This document shows positions 1 to 6,490 of a stretch of 6,490 nucleotides of DNA, piece by piece. The stretch comes from Granulosicoccaceae bacterium. GTDB lineage: Bacteria > Pseudomonadota > Gammaproteobacteria > Granulosicoccales > Granulosicoccaceae. A model generated the notes under the pieces. That model was not told where the DNA came from. It saw only the letters and a program-made list of their open reading frames with translations, and ran no database searches. The position numbers and the translations under genes are program-made. The first letter of the stretch is position 1. Every line of letters begins with the position of its first letter. Location: positions 1-6,490 of the forward strand of contig JALZUX010000632.1 in NCBI GenBank assembly GCA_023301405.1, read 5' to 3'.

Positions 1-1475
1 TCTACTTGTTGGGCAGACAGACGCAAGCCTTTTTTCGATCTACGCCACAAAATATCGTCAGTGGATTGAGCCCATTCATGTGCGATCAGGTAATCAACTT
101 CAACCTGGTATAAGCCGCCGCCAAAGGAAATACCTAAATGCTCAACTGCACTACAGCCCTTTAAGAGCTGTGTGAGCCGGGTGCCATAGTTACGCGCAAA
201 ATCATAGAGTATTGAACTATCCAGCCACGGGAACTGTTCACGGGTATTACTCAAAAAAGTATCAAAATCGGCATTGGGAATATCGCCACCGGGTAACGAA
301 GCGGCTTTAGTCCAGTCGGGCTCTGACACCGACAAATGCGCTGCCAGCATGCTCATTGCATCGTCGGCCAGCTTTCGATACGTTGTGATTTTTCCACCAT
401 AGACAGACAACACCGGCGCGCCTTTGCGGGTATCGTAGTCAAGCTTGTAGTCTCGGGTCACTTTAGACGCGTTGGCAGAAGCATCATCGTAAAGAGGCCT
501 CACACCAGAGTACGACCACACGACATCCTCTGACAAAATAGCTTTTTCAAAGTACTCACTGGCAGCATCGCAAATATAGTTAATTTCGGTAGCATCAATC
601 TCAACAGCGCCGGGCTCGTCTCCCACTTCCATGTCGGTTGTCCCTAACAAGGTATAGTCTTGCTCATACGGTACTGCGAAAATAATCCGGTTATCTGCAT
701 TCTGAAATATGTAAGCATAATCGTGGTCAAAAATTTTGGGTACCACAATGTGGCTTCCTTTCACCAGCCGTGTTGCATAACGTGAGTCATGCTGCTCGTC
801 AAGATCCAGAGTTTTCTCTACCCACGGACCGGAAGCATTAACGACGACTCTCGCCGACACTGAAGATTTTTCAGCGGTGTTGTTGTTATTCAACTTAACC
901 GTCCACGACCCTTCGTGCCTGATGAGGTCGGTTACCTCAGTACGGGTACGAACCTCACAGCCACGCTCGGCAGCATCCATCACATTTAAAACCACCAATC
1001 TGGCATCCTGCACCCAGCAATCAGAGTATTCAAAAGCATGTGTGAATTTGTTTTTTAAAGACTCACCGGTTACATGCTTTGTCAAATCAACAGCATGCGA
1101 CTTCGGCAACAGTCTACGGCCACCAATGTGATCATAAATAAATAACCCTAATCGAATAAGCCATCGGGGTCGAAGCGATTGATGATGCGGCAAAGTAAAT
1201 CTTAACGGCCAAATAATATGCGGGGCAGCCTTTAGAAGAACCTCGCGCTCCTGCAGGGCGTGGCGCACCAACATAAAGTCATAATGCTCCAGATACCGTA
1301 ATCCGCCGTGGATCAACTTGGTACTCGCCGAGGAAGTATGTTGTGCCAGATCGTCTTTCTCACACAACAATACAGACAAGCCACGGCCTACAGCGTCACG
1401 CGCAATACCTGCGCCGTTAATACCGCCACCTATAACAACAAGGTCGTAATCAAATGTCACTGTTTGTTCATTCAT
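1..1475 (-). CDS. glpD: Aerobic glycerol-3-phosphate dehydrogenase (FAD-dependent), partial at its C-terminus
   Basis: Oxidises sn-glycerol 3-phosphate to dihydroxyacetone phosphate and passes electrons through FAD to the respiratory quinone pool at the inner face of the cytoplasmic membrane. The frame is open from ATG at 1475 to the window edge: 491 codons, no stop. Residues 15-32 (IGGGINGAGIARDAVGRG) match FAD-G3P dehydrogenase signature 1. Next come SSASTKLIHGGLRYLEH (48-64), VVNASGPWVEKT (211-222), the GVRPL motif with Arg326, and signature 2, GGKITTYRKLA (360-370). The Arg residues of GGLRY and GVRPL correspond to substrate-site arginines in E. coli GlpD, as I recall. The last visible stretch (DDILWRRSKKGLRLSAQQ) resembles the family's C-terminal end, so about 20 residues should be missing (E. 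coli GlpD is 501 aa). The only ribosome-site candidate is a weak GAAAG four bases before ATG, unlike the stronger sites of the transporter genes. It lies 130 bases after glpV and may have its own promoter. I see no frameshift. Confidence 0.96.
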   Translation of the reverse strand, partial: MNEQTVTFDYDLVVIGGGINGAGIARDAVGRGLSVLLCEKDDLAQHTSSASTKLIHGGLRYLEHYDFMLVRHALQEREVLLKAAPHIIWPLRFTLPHHQSLRPRWLIRLGLFIYDHIGGRRLLPKSHAVDLTKHVTGESLKNKFTHAFEYSDCWVQDARLVVLNVMDAAERGCEVRTRTEVTDLIRHEGSWTVKLNNNNTAEKSSVSARVVVNASGPWVEKTLDLDEQHDSRYATRLVKGSHIVVPKIFDHDYAYIFQNADNRIIFAVPYEQDYTLLGTTDMEVGDEPGAVEIDATEINYICDAASEYFEKAILSEDVVWSYSGVRPLYDDASANASKVTRDYKLDYDTRKGAPVLSVYGGKITTYRKLADDAMSMLAAHLSVSEPDWTKAASLPGGDIPNADFDTFLSNTREQFPWLDSSILYDFARNYGTRLTQLLKGCSAVEHLGISFGGGLYQVEVDYLIAHEWAQSTDDILWRRSKKGLRLSAQQV

Positions 1476-1515
1476 AAAACTTTCGGCAGGCAATGTTTAG
1501 ATAGATAGCACTACG

Positions 1516-1521
1516 ATTATA
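1516..1521 (-). promoter_or_regulatory. Candidate -10 box (TATAAT) for a glpD-proximal promoter
   Basis: On the minus strand the hexamer is a perfect TATAAT. It would start transcription near 1506-1508 and give a leader of about 32 bases before the glpD ATG. No good -35 sits at 16-18 bases upstream: the hexamer at 17 bases is CGGGTT, and the nearest TTGACA-like hexamer, TTGTCA, is only 13 bases away. The promoter would therefore have to be activator-dependent, or the match is chance. It shares two bases with the adjoining inverted repeat. Confidence 0.35.
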
Positions 1522-1546
1522 CGGGTTGTCTACGTGACAACCCGTA
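1520..1546 (-). promoter_or_regulatory. Perfect 11-bp inverted repeat between glpV and glpD (operator or hairpin)
   Basis: The arms acgggttgtc (1521-1530) and gacaacccgt (1536-1545) are perfect reverse complements around a 5-base centre. One further T-A pair (1520/1546) makes an 11-5-11 palindrome. No T-run follows on either strand, so a simple intrinsic terminator is unlikely. Its length, its perfection, and its position over the -35/-10 spacer of the candidate glpD promoter fit a dimeric regulator's operator. An RNA hairpin that stabilises or separates the glpV and glpD messages is the alternative. The sequence does not resemble the TTCG-containing GlpR operators I know, and I cannot name the regulator. 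Confidence 0.6.
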
Positions 1547-1569
1547 CAAATGACGTCCTTAATCATGAC

Positions 1570-1593
1570 AAAGCAAAGTCCGAGCCTTGCCTT
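1570..1593 (-). terminator. Hairpin just after the glpV stop; possible weak terminator or mRNA-protecting stem
   Basis: In the minus-strand transcript AAGGCAAGG (1593-1585) can pair with CUUUGCUUU (1578-1570) around a six-base loop, CUCGGA. This gives nine pairs, two of them G-U. It begins 12 bases after the glpV stop. In a plus-strand transcript the two wobbles would become C-A mismatches, so the stem is better formed in the operon's sense RNA. No long U-run follows, although the 3' arm is itself U-rich. A partial terminator or a 3'-end stabiliser for the transporter mRNA is possible, but the stem is modest and could be chance. Confidence 0.3.
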
Positions 1594-1605
1594 ACCAGTT
1601 GCGGA

Positions 1606-3339
1606 CTACTGTGCCCACTGCTTGATGAGCTCATCATAGGCAATGGTTTCGCCTTGCGGCTTCTCGTTATCGAGCTTAGCTTTCGCACCACCCTTCCCAA
1701 GCCATTCTGACGCGTCTTTTGGTTCATTCAAACGTGGACCACAACCACCATATACGTTGGCGGCTTCATCTGCCGATTGCATACGTGCCATGACCAAATC
1801 CATTTCTGATGCCAGCCGGTTCATTGCCTCTTGTGGTGTAAACGCACCTGAATTCACATCACCAATTTGCTGCCACCAAATTTGAGCAAGCTTTGGATAG
1901 TCAGGCACATTGATACCAGTAGGAGACCAACGAACGCGATCAGGTGAGCGATAGAACTCTACCAAACCACCAAGCTGAGAGGCTCGCTCAGAGAACGACT
2001 CATGACTCACCGACGAATCTCGAATGAATGTTAGACCAACATGGCTTTTCTTAACATCAACCGTTTTAGACACAGCAAATTGTGCGTATAACCAAGCGGC
2101 CTTTGCGCGGTCTATTGGTGTTGATTTAAGAATCGTCCAAGAACCCACGTCTTGATAACCGACCTTCTGACCTTCCTGCCAATAAGGCCCGTGTGGTGAT
2201 GGAGCCATTCGCCATAACGGATTGCCTTCGTCATCAACCGTGTTATTGCCTTCAGATTTTGGCGCTACCATTGATGCTGTAAACGCGGTGTACCAGAAAA
2301 TCTGCTGCGCCACATTGCCCTGACTTAACGCTGGCAGCGACTGATAGAAGTCATAACTTGCGGCGCCCGGAGGTGCATAGGCACGCAGCCATTCATCCCA
2401 CTTTCGAATCGCATAAACGGCGGCCGGACCATTTGCTGCTCCACCGCGAGAAACCGAGGCACCCGACGGATTACATGAACCGGCTTCCATACGAATGCCC
2501 CACTCATCAATAGGGATACCATTCGGCTCCCCCGGACTACCTGCACCAGCCATTGAAAGCCAGGCGTCTGTCATGCGCCAACCAAGGTCAGGAGCACGTT
2601 TGCCGTAATCCATGTGACCATAGATATCGACACCGTCAATATTTTTTACATCGTTCGAGAAAAAATCAGCAATGTCTTCGTAGGCAGACCAGTTAACCGG
2701 CACACCTAGCTCATAACCATATTTTTCTTTAAATGCCGATTTAAGGTCATCGCGCTCGAACCAATCTTTACGAAACCAGTACAGGTTAGCGAATTGTTGA
2801 TCGGGCAGTTGGTACAGATCACCGTCGGGCCCGGTTGTGAACTGAGTACCCATGAAATCTTCAAGGTCCAATGTTGGCAGAGTAACGTCTTTGCCTTCAC
2901 CAGCCATGAAGTCAGTCAGGTTAACCGCCAGTTGCAAACGGGAATGTGTTCCAATCAAATCAGAATCATTCACATAGGCATCGTACAAGTTACGCCCGGT
3001 CTGCATCTGAGTCTGCACCGCTTGAACAACCTCGCCCTCACCTAATATTTGATGATTGACTTTGATACCGGTAATTTCTTCAAACGCTTTCGTCAGTGTT
3101 TCTGATTCGTAGGTATGGGTCGGAATACCTTCTGACAGTACATTGACTTCCATTCCTTTAAATGGCTCCGCCGCTTTGATGAACCATTCCATCTCAGCCA
3201 TTTGCTCGTCTTTGCTTATCGACGATGGCTGAAACTCATCATCAACCCATTTTTTTGCTGCGTCTGTGTCTGCAAGGGCATGCCCCGTGCAAACGGTTAG
3301 CGCGGCTGCTACGAAAGTAGCTACCAGTTGTCGTTTCAT
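1606..3339 (-). CDS. glpV: Periplasmic glycerol-binding protein of an ABC transporter
   Basis: Extracellular solute-binding protein (family 1 type) that would capture the substrate in the periplasm and hand it to GlpP/GlpQ. The product has 577 residues, close to the unusually large size of Rhizobium GlpV and longer than most sugar-binding proteins. Residues 1-23 form a classical signal peptide: K2/R3, a hydrophobic core, then GHALA before Asp24. Cys17 lacks a proper lipobox (LTVC), so a soluble protein is more likely than a lipoprotein. Aromatic-rich stretches (YWFRKDWF 187-194, FWYTAF 348-353, IWWQQ 487-491) are typical of polyol and sugar binding. The mature part has only two cysteines, 289 and 533. 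A strong ribosome site, GAGAGGAAA at 3347-3355, supports ATG 3339. The gene lies 98 bases after glpU and 130 before glpD. Glycerol is inferred from family and context; glycerol 3-phosphate is an alternative. Confidence 0.88.
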   Translation of the reverse strand: MKRQLVATFVAAALTVCTGHALADTDAAKKWVDDEFQPSSISKDEQMAEMEWFIKAAEPFKGMEVNVLSEGIPTHTYESETLTKAFEEITGIKVNHQILGEGEVVQAVQTQMQTGRNLYDAYVNDSDLIGTHSRLQLAVNLTDFMAGEGKDVTLPTLDLEDFMGTQFTTGPDGDLYQLPDQQFANLYWFRKDWFERDDLKSAFKEKYGYELGVPVNWSAYEDIADFFSNDVKNIDGVDIYGHMDYGKRAPDLGWRMTDAWLSMAGAGSPGEPNGIPIDEWGIRMEAGSCNPSGASVSRGGAANGPAAVYAIRKWDEWLRAYAPPGAASYDFYQSLPALSQGNVAQQIFWYTAFTASMVAPKSEGNNTVDDEGNPLWRMAPSPHGPYWQEGQKVGYQDVGSWTILKSTPIDRAKAAWLYAQFAVSKTVDVKKSHVGLTFIRDSSVSHESFSERASQLGGLVEFYRSPDRVRWSPTGINVPDYPKLAQIWWQQIGDVNSGAFTPQEAMNRLASEMDLVMARMQSADEAANVYGGCGPRLNEPKDASEWLGKGGAKAKLDNEKPQGETIAYDELIKQWAQ

Positions 3340-3437
3340 AGTTTAATTTCCTCTCAATAAACCTATGGTGCTTGTGTGAACCTGAATAACACTGTTACCG
3401 ACACCACAGCCAAGCAATGTGATGTACACAGATATTT

Positions 3438-3722
3438 CTACACCCACCGAAAAACAGCCAGTGCAAAGAAAACAGATACCACTGACCCCCACCAAAGTGG
3501 TAGGTCAGTCAGACCCAGCCATGCCACATGTATATAGGCACTGCCGAGCAATGATATAAATAAGCGATCGCCGCGAGTGGTGTCGAGACCGAGAATCCCT
3601 GTGCGCGGATCACCGCCGGGTTTTATCAACTCCCACACAAACATGGTAATTAAACACAAACCGATAAAACCAAAAAACAGTGCGGAGTGCCATGTCCAGG
3701 CCATCCAGGAAAGACCGCTCAT
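3438..3722 (-). CDS. glpU: Small integral membrane protein, DUF2160 family (GlpU)
   Basis: A 94-residue membrane protein with three likely transmembrane segments (about 9-32, 53-71 and 75-92). Between the first two is a conserved-looking loop, PGGDPRTGILGLDTTRGDRLF (35-55). The start WMAWTW, the TTRGDRLFISLLGSA core and the C-terminal AVFRWV match my memory of DUF2160 proteins, which sit between the permease and binding-protein genes of glycerol ABC transporters; in Rhizobium this gene is glpU. Its role is not known from sequence: an accessory or assembly subunit of the permease is the natural guess. The start is backed by GAGG at 3730-3733, seven bases before ATG. It does not overlap its neighbours: 82 noncoding bases separate it from glpQ and 98 from glpV, unlike the tight glpT-glpP-glpQ block. 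The size is normal for the family. Confidence 0.9.
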   Translation of the reverse strand: MSGLSWMAWTWHSALFFGFIGLCLITMFVWELIKPGGDPRTGILGLDTTRGDRLFISLLGSAYIHVAWLGLTDLPLWWGSVVSVFFALAVFRWV

Positions 3723-3804
3723 GACCGCACCTCAATGTCACATAAGACACCAAAAAAACACCCTTGTAAACTATCAGCGTTTGTCAGAAATTCTCTTTGC
3801 ATGA

Positions 3805-4605
3805 TTACACACGCCCCAGGGCGAAGCCTTTCGCAATATGCTTTCGAACAAACCAAATAACAATAACGCCAGGTATCAACGTTAATGCTCCGGCCGCTGC
3901 AAGTAATCCGAGCTCGTAGCCCGCTGTAGATGCTGTGCGGGTCATTACCGCCACTATGGGCTTAGCTGCCACCGAGGTTAAATTTTTCGCCAGTAGCATT
4001 TCAACCCAACTGAACATAAAGCAAAAGAACGCTGTCACACCAATACCTGCGGCAATCAGTGGCATAAATATTTTGACAAAGAATTTTGGGAAAGAATAGC
4101 CGTCAATGTACGCAGTCTCATCAACTTCACGCGGCACACCAGACATAAACCCCTCTAATATCCAGACCGCAAGCGGCACGTTAAATAAACAGTGTGCCAA
4201 TGCCACCGCCAATGTGGTGTCAAAAAGATTCATTGCCGAGTAAAGTTCAACAAACGGCAATACAAATACCGCCGGTGGCGCCATGCGATTTGACAGCAGC
4301 CAGAAAAACAGATGCTTGTCGCCTAAAAAGCGGTAACGTGAAAAAGCATAAGCTGCCGGCAAGGCTAATGACACAGAGATAACGGTATTCATCAACACAT
4401 AGGATATTGAATTTATATAACCGCTATACCAAGTGGGATCGGTAAAGATAGTGATATAGCTGTCTAGCGTAAACTGTTGCGGGTACCAGCTAAAACCGCC
4501 CAGTATTTCATTGGTTGATTTAAAACTCATGTTAAGTAGCCAATAAATCGGCAACATCAAAAAAAGAATGTAGATAAAAACAAGCAGAATCTTGGCACCT
4601 CTCAT
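3805..4605 (-). CDS. glpQ: ABC transporter permease, MalG/UgpE type (GlpQ)
   Basis: Inner-membrane permease that would pair with GlpP to form the transport channel. The product has 266 residues with about six membrane segments: the first near 5-24, others near 66-89, 97-120, 128-150, 178-200 and 233-254. The cytoplasmic EAA loop that docks onto the ATPase is seen at 160-182 (EVDETAYIDGYSFPKFFVKIFMP, with Gly169 in the expected place). The short N-terminus leading straight into a membrane helix and the FKSTNEI segment are typical of the MalG-like partner. ATG 4605 overlaps the glpP stop in an ATGA arrangement, which implies coupled translation; GGGG at 4613-4616 is the ribosome site. The product ends FALGRV, usual for this subfamily. 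This gene is not the unrelated glycerophosphodiester phosphodiesterase that carries the same symbol in E. coli. Confidence 0.93.
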   Translation of the reverse strand: MRGAKILLVFIYILFLMLPIYWLLNMSFKSTNEILGGFSWYPQQFTLDSYITIFTDPTWYSGYINSISYVLMNTVISVSLALPAAYAFSRYRFLGDKHLFFWLLSNRMAPPAVFVLPFVELYSAMNLFDTTLAVALAHCLFNVPLAVWILEGFMSGVPREVDETAYIDGYSFPKFFVKIFMPLIAAGIGVTAFFCFMFSWVEMLLAKNLTSVAAKPIVAVMTRTASTAGYELGLLAAAGALTLIPGVIVIWFVRKHIAKGFALGRV

Positions 4606-5468
4606 GATTCATCCCCTTTCATCATCGCGGTATAAAAAATCCAACACACTAGCAGCGTCATTAAGAAATAAAGGATACTCATGGCAGCGGCGATACCTAA
4701 ATTAAACTCTCCAATAGCCGCTTTCACTAAATCAATTGAGAGAAAAGTAGTTGAGTTACCGGGCCCACCGCCAGTGAGAACAAACGGCTCGGTGTAGATC
4801 ATGAATGAGTCCATGAAACGCAAGAGCAAAGCAATGATCAATACACGCTTCATCTTCGGCAGCTGTATATAACGGAACACCGCAAAGGCGCTTGCACCAT
4901 CTATTTTTGCTGCCTGATAGTAGGCATCAGGAATTGAGGATAAGCCGGCAAAGGCCAACAACACCACCAGTGATGTCCAGTGCCAGACATCCATCAATAC
5001 CACAGTAAACCAGGCGGCTACCGGTTGCTGGGTGTAGTTGTAATCAAACCCCATCCAATTCAAACCGTATCCCAGTAAGCCAATATCTGGCAATGCAAAG
5101 ATATTCCACATTGCCCCAACAACGTTCCATGGGATCAGTAGCGGTAGCGCCATTAACACCAGACAAACAGATACCCACGGTCCTTTGCGCGGCATGGCCA
5201 GGGCAACCGCAATCCCTAATGGAATTTCTATCAGCAAAATAATGCCAGTGAACAGAAATTGCCTTCCCAGTGCGCCGTGAAAGCGTGGTGACGAAAGAAC
5301 CTCCCGGTACCACTTGGTGCCTTCGAAAAAGAACACCCCCGGGCTAAAAGTATCTTGCAACGAATAGTTCACCACTGTCATCAACGGAATGATTGCGTTC
5401 ATTGCCACTATCAACAATACGGGAAGCACCAGCAACCACGCTTTTTGATTAACAGGCTTAATGGTCAT
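4602..5468 (-). CDS. glpP: ABC transporter permease, MalF/UgpA type (GlpP)
   Basis: Inner-membrane permease, partner of GlpQ. The product has 288 residues, normal for the family, with about six membrane segments (near 11-33, 71-91, 98-122, 150-174, 206-228 and 257-280). The EAA loop lies at 183-207: YYQAAKIDGASAFAVFRYIQLP, with the Ala-Ala pair at 186-187 and Gly191, a good match to EAA-x3-G. The following segment, EPFVLTGGGPGNSTTFLSIDL (227-247), is the usual TGGGP stretch of MalF-like subunits. ATG 5468 overlaps the stop of glpT (ATGA), and GGAGT at 5475-5479 lies six bases upstream. The ATGA overlaps at both ends suggest that GlpT, GlpP and GlpQ are made in fixed ratio. The substrate is inferred from the cluster, not from this protein alone. 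Confidence 0.93.
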   Translation of the reverse strand: MTIKPVNQKAWLLVLPVLLIVAMNAIIPLMTVVNYSLQDTFSPGVFFFEGTKWYREVLSSPRFHGALGRQFLFTGIILLIEIPLGIAVALAMPRKGPWVSVCLVLMALPLLIPWNVVGAMWNIFALPDIGLLGYGLNWMGFDYNYTQQPVAAWFTVVLMDVWHWTSLVVLLAFAGLSSIPDAYYQAAKIDGASAFAVFRYIQLPKMKRVLIIALLLRFMDSFMIYTEPFVLTGGGPGNSTTFLSIDLVKAAIGEFNLGIAAAMSILYFLMTLLVCWIFYTAMMKGDES

Positions 5469-6490
5469 GCAAGCACTCCGGGAGCAGCCGGACGATAAAC
5501 TAGTGGTTGCAACCGACGGTCATTAGCGTAGATACCACACCTCTTCGAATCGAATACAACTCGATGATCTGTCGCCGCGATCTCCTGCCCTTCAGGAACA
5601 ATAATATTCAGCAGATGGCCATCCAACCTTACCTTTGCAATGCGATGCCGGCCAACATCATCGACAGCCTCGATTGTCACAGGTAGGGACCCGTCGCCAT
5701 GATCGGCACCGGCACTTACAAAGCGTACAAATTCTGGCCTGATACCTAATTCAAGTCGAACACCCGGTTCAGCGCGGTACTCAGCACCTAGTGCCACCGG
5801 ATGTCCAGCGACGATGGCGACATAACCACGCAGCTCACAGGGCAATATATTCATACCGGGCGAACCGATAAAGTAACCGACAAACGTATGGTCAGGACGC
5901 TCAAATAATTCCTCCGGTGTGCCTATCTGCACCACCTCGCCTTCGTACATCACTACCACCTGGTCAGCAAATGTGAGCGCTTCTGTTTGATCGTGAGTGA
6001 CGTAAATCATGGTATGCCCAAACCGTTGATGCAGTTCCTTAAGCTTGGTTCGCAATTGCCATTTCATGTGCGGATCAATAACCGTCAACGGCTCATCGAA
6101 CAATATGGCGTTAACGTCGTAACGCACTAATCCACGACCCAATGAAATTTTTTGTTTTTCATCAGCTGTTAATCCCTTCGCCCTTATCCCGGCTTTTGCA
6201 GTAAGCTCTAGCGTGTCAAGCATCTCGGTCACTCGCTTGTTGATCTCGGCCCGATCTACTCCGCGGTTTACCAAAGGGAACTCCAGGTTTTGCGCTACGG
6301 TCATCGTGTCGTAAATTACTGGAAACTGAAATACCTGAGCAATATTGCGTTGTTCCGGTGTTCGAGCTGTCATGTCTTCACCGTCAAAAAAAATTCGACC
6401 CTGCGACGGCTTGAGCAACCCAGAGATAATATTCAACAGCGTTGTTTTACCGCAACCTGATGGACCTAGCAGCGCGTATGCCCTACCATC
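5465..6490 (-). CDS. glpT: ABC transporter ATP-binding protein (GlpT), partial at its N-terminus
   Basis: ATPase subunit of the MalK/UgpC type. The frame is open to the right edge and shows 341 residues; roughly 30-40 N-terminal residues are missing. The in-frame TTG at 6436 is not the start, because Walker A (GPSGCGKT, 6443-6466) lies upstream of it. Numbering visible residues from the edge: Walker A 9-16, Q-loop Gln55 (VFQFPV), Walker B ILFDE 129-133 with its catalytic Glu, D-loop VID 137-139, H-loop His166 (YVTHDQTEA), and a C-terminal TOBE-like regulatory domain from about 215. The signature helix reads LTADEKQKISLGR (6134-6172) instead of LSGGQQQR; my recollection is that this is typical of GlpT and differs from its partner GlpS. 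The gene overlaps glpP by ATGA. It is unrelated to the E. coli glycerol-3-phosphate antiporter of the same name. Confidence 0.92.
   Translation of the reverse strand, partial: DGRAYALLGPSGCGKTTLLNIISGLLKPSQGRIFFDGEDMTARTPEQRNIAQVFQFPVIYDTMTVAQNLEFPLVNRGVDRAEINKRVTEMLDTLELTAKAGIRAKGLTADEKQKISLGRGLVRYDVNAILFDEPLTVIDPHMKWQLRTKLKELHQRFGHTMIYVTHDQTEALTFADQVVVMYEGEVVQIGTPEELFERPDHTFVGYFIGSPGMNILPCELRGYVAIVAGHPVALGAEYRAEPGVRLELGIRPEFVRFVSAGADHGDGSLPVTIEAVDDVGRHRIAKVRLDGHLLNIIVPEGQEIAATDHRVVFDSKRCGIYANDRRLQPLVYRPAAPGVLA

Noticed and set aside
336..533. Plus-strand open frame of 65 codons
   Set aside because: It lies wholly antisense to glpD, whose frame carries all the family motifs; no ribosome site or recognisable protein.
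877..1131. Plus-strand open frame of 84 codons
   Set aside because: Shadow of glpD on the opposite strand, with no recognisable protein family.
1308..1508. Plus-strand open frame of 66 codons running into the glpV-glpD gap
   Set aside because: Mostly antisense to the FAD-binding end of glpD; no protein-like features.
2325..2546. Minus-strand open frame of 73 codons in another frame inside glpV
   Set aside because: Nested within the clear glpV reading frame, with no domain or ribosome site of its own.
3387..3397. Short palindrome (taacactgtta) in the glpU-glpV gap
   Set aside because: Only five pairs around one base, AT-rich and without a T-run; expected by chance.
3749..3761. T-run on the minus strand (a run of seven A on plus) in the glpQ-glpU gap, as a possible terminator
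   Set aside because: No GC-rich stem precedes it, and the operon clearly continues into glpU and glpV.
3577..3804. Plus-strand open frame of 75 codons opposite glpU
   Set aside because: Antisense to glpU and the gap beside it; the DUF2160-like protein on the other strand explains the conservation.
5044..5313. Minus-strand open frame of 89 codons inside glpP
   Set aside because: Out-of-frame shadow of the glpP permease gene.
5465..6436. ATPase gene beginning at TTG 6436
   Set aside because: The same frame continues to the right edge and encodes Walker A upstream of that TTG, so the true start is outside the window.

Overview
The window is one stretch of a bacterial ABC-transporter operon, with every gene on the minus strand; read it from high to low coordinates. 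I see no rRNA, tRNA, CRISPR array, insertion sequence or phage gene. The proteins match the glycerol-uptake ABC transporter described in Rhizobium (GlpSTPQUV) together with the FAD-linked glycerol-3-phosphate dehydrogenase GlpD. The Gram-negative signs (a periplasmic binding protein with a type I signal peptide, ATGA overlaps, AGG-type ribosome sites) and the roughly balanced base composition suggest a member of the Pseudomonadota. A marine-type gamma- or alphaproteobacterium is plausible, but the sequence does not settle this.

Layout in transcription order: an ATPase gene (glpT), cut by the right edge just upstream of its Walker A motif; glpP (permease), overlapping glpT by ATGA; glpQ (permease), overlapping glpP by ATGA; an 82-base gap; glpU (small DUF2160-type membrane protein); a 98-base gap; glpV (periplasmic binding protein); a 130-base gap with two inverted repeats and a perfect TATAAT; and glpD, cut by the left edge about 20 codons before its expected end. 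The second ATPase gene (glpS) would be expected just beyond the right edge, since the known systems pair GlpS with GlpT.

Working model: GlpV captures glycerol (or a close relative such as glycerol 3-phosphate) in the periplasm, and GlpP and GlpQ form the inner-membrane channel. GlpT and its unseen partner hydrolyse ATP, and GlpU is a small membrane accessory of unknown mechanism. A glycerol kinase, not seen here, would make glycerol 3-phosphate, which GlpD oxidises to dihydroxyacetone phosphate while passing electrons to the quinone pool. The operon fits a known system rather than a new one. The points most worth a second look are the glpV-glpD junction, the non-canonical signature motif of GlpT, and the place of glpD at the 3' end of the cluster.
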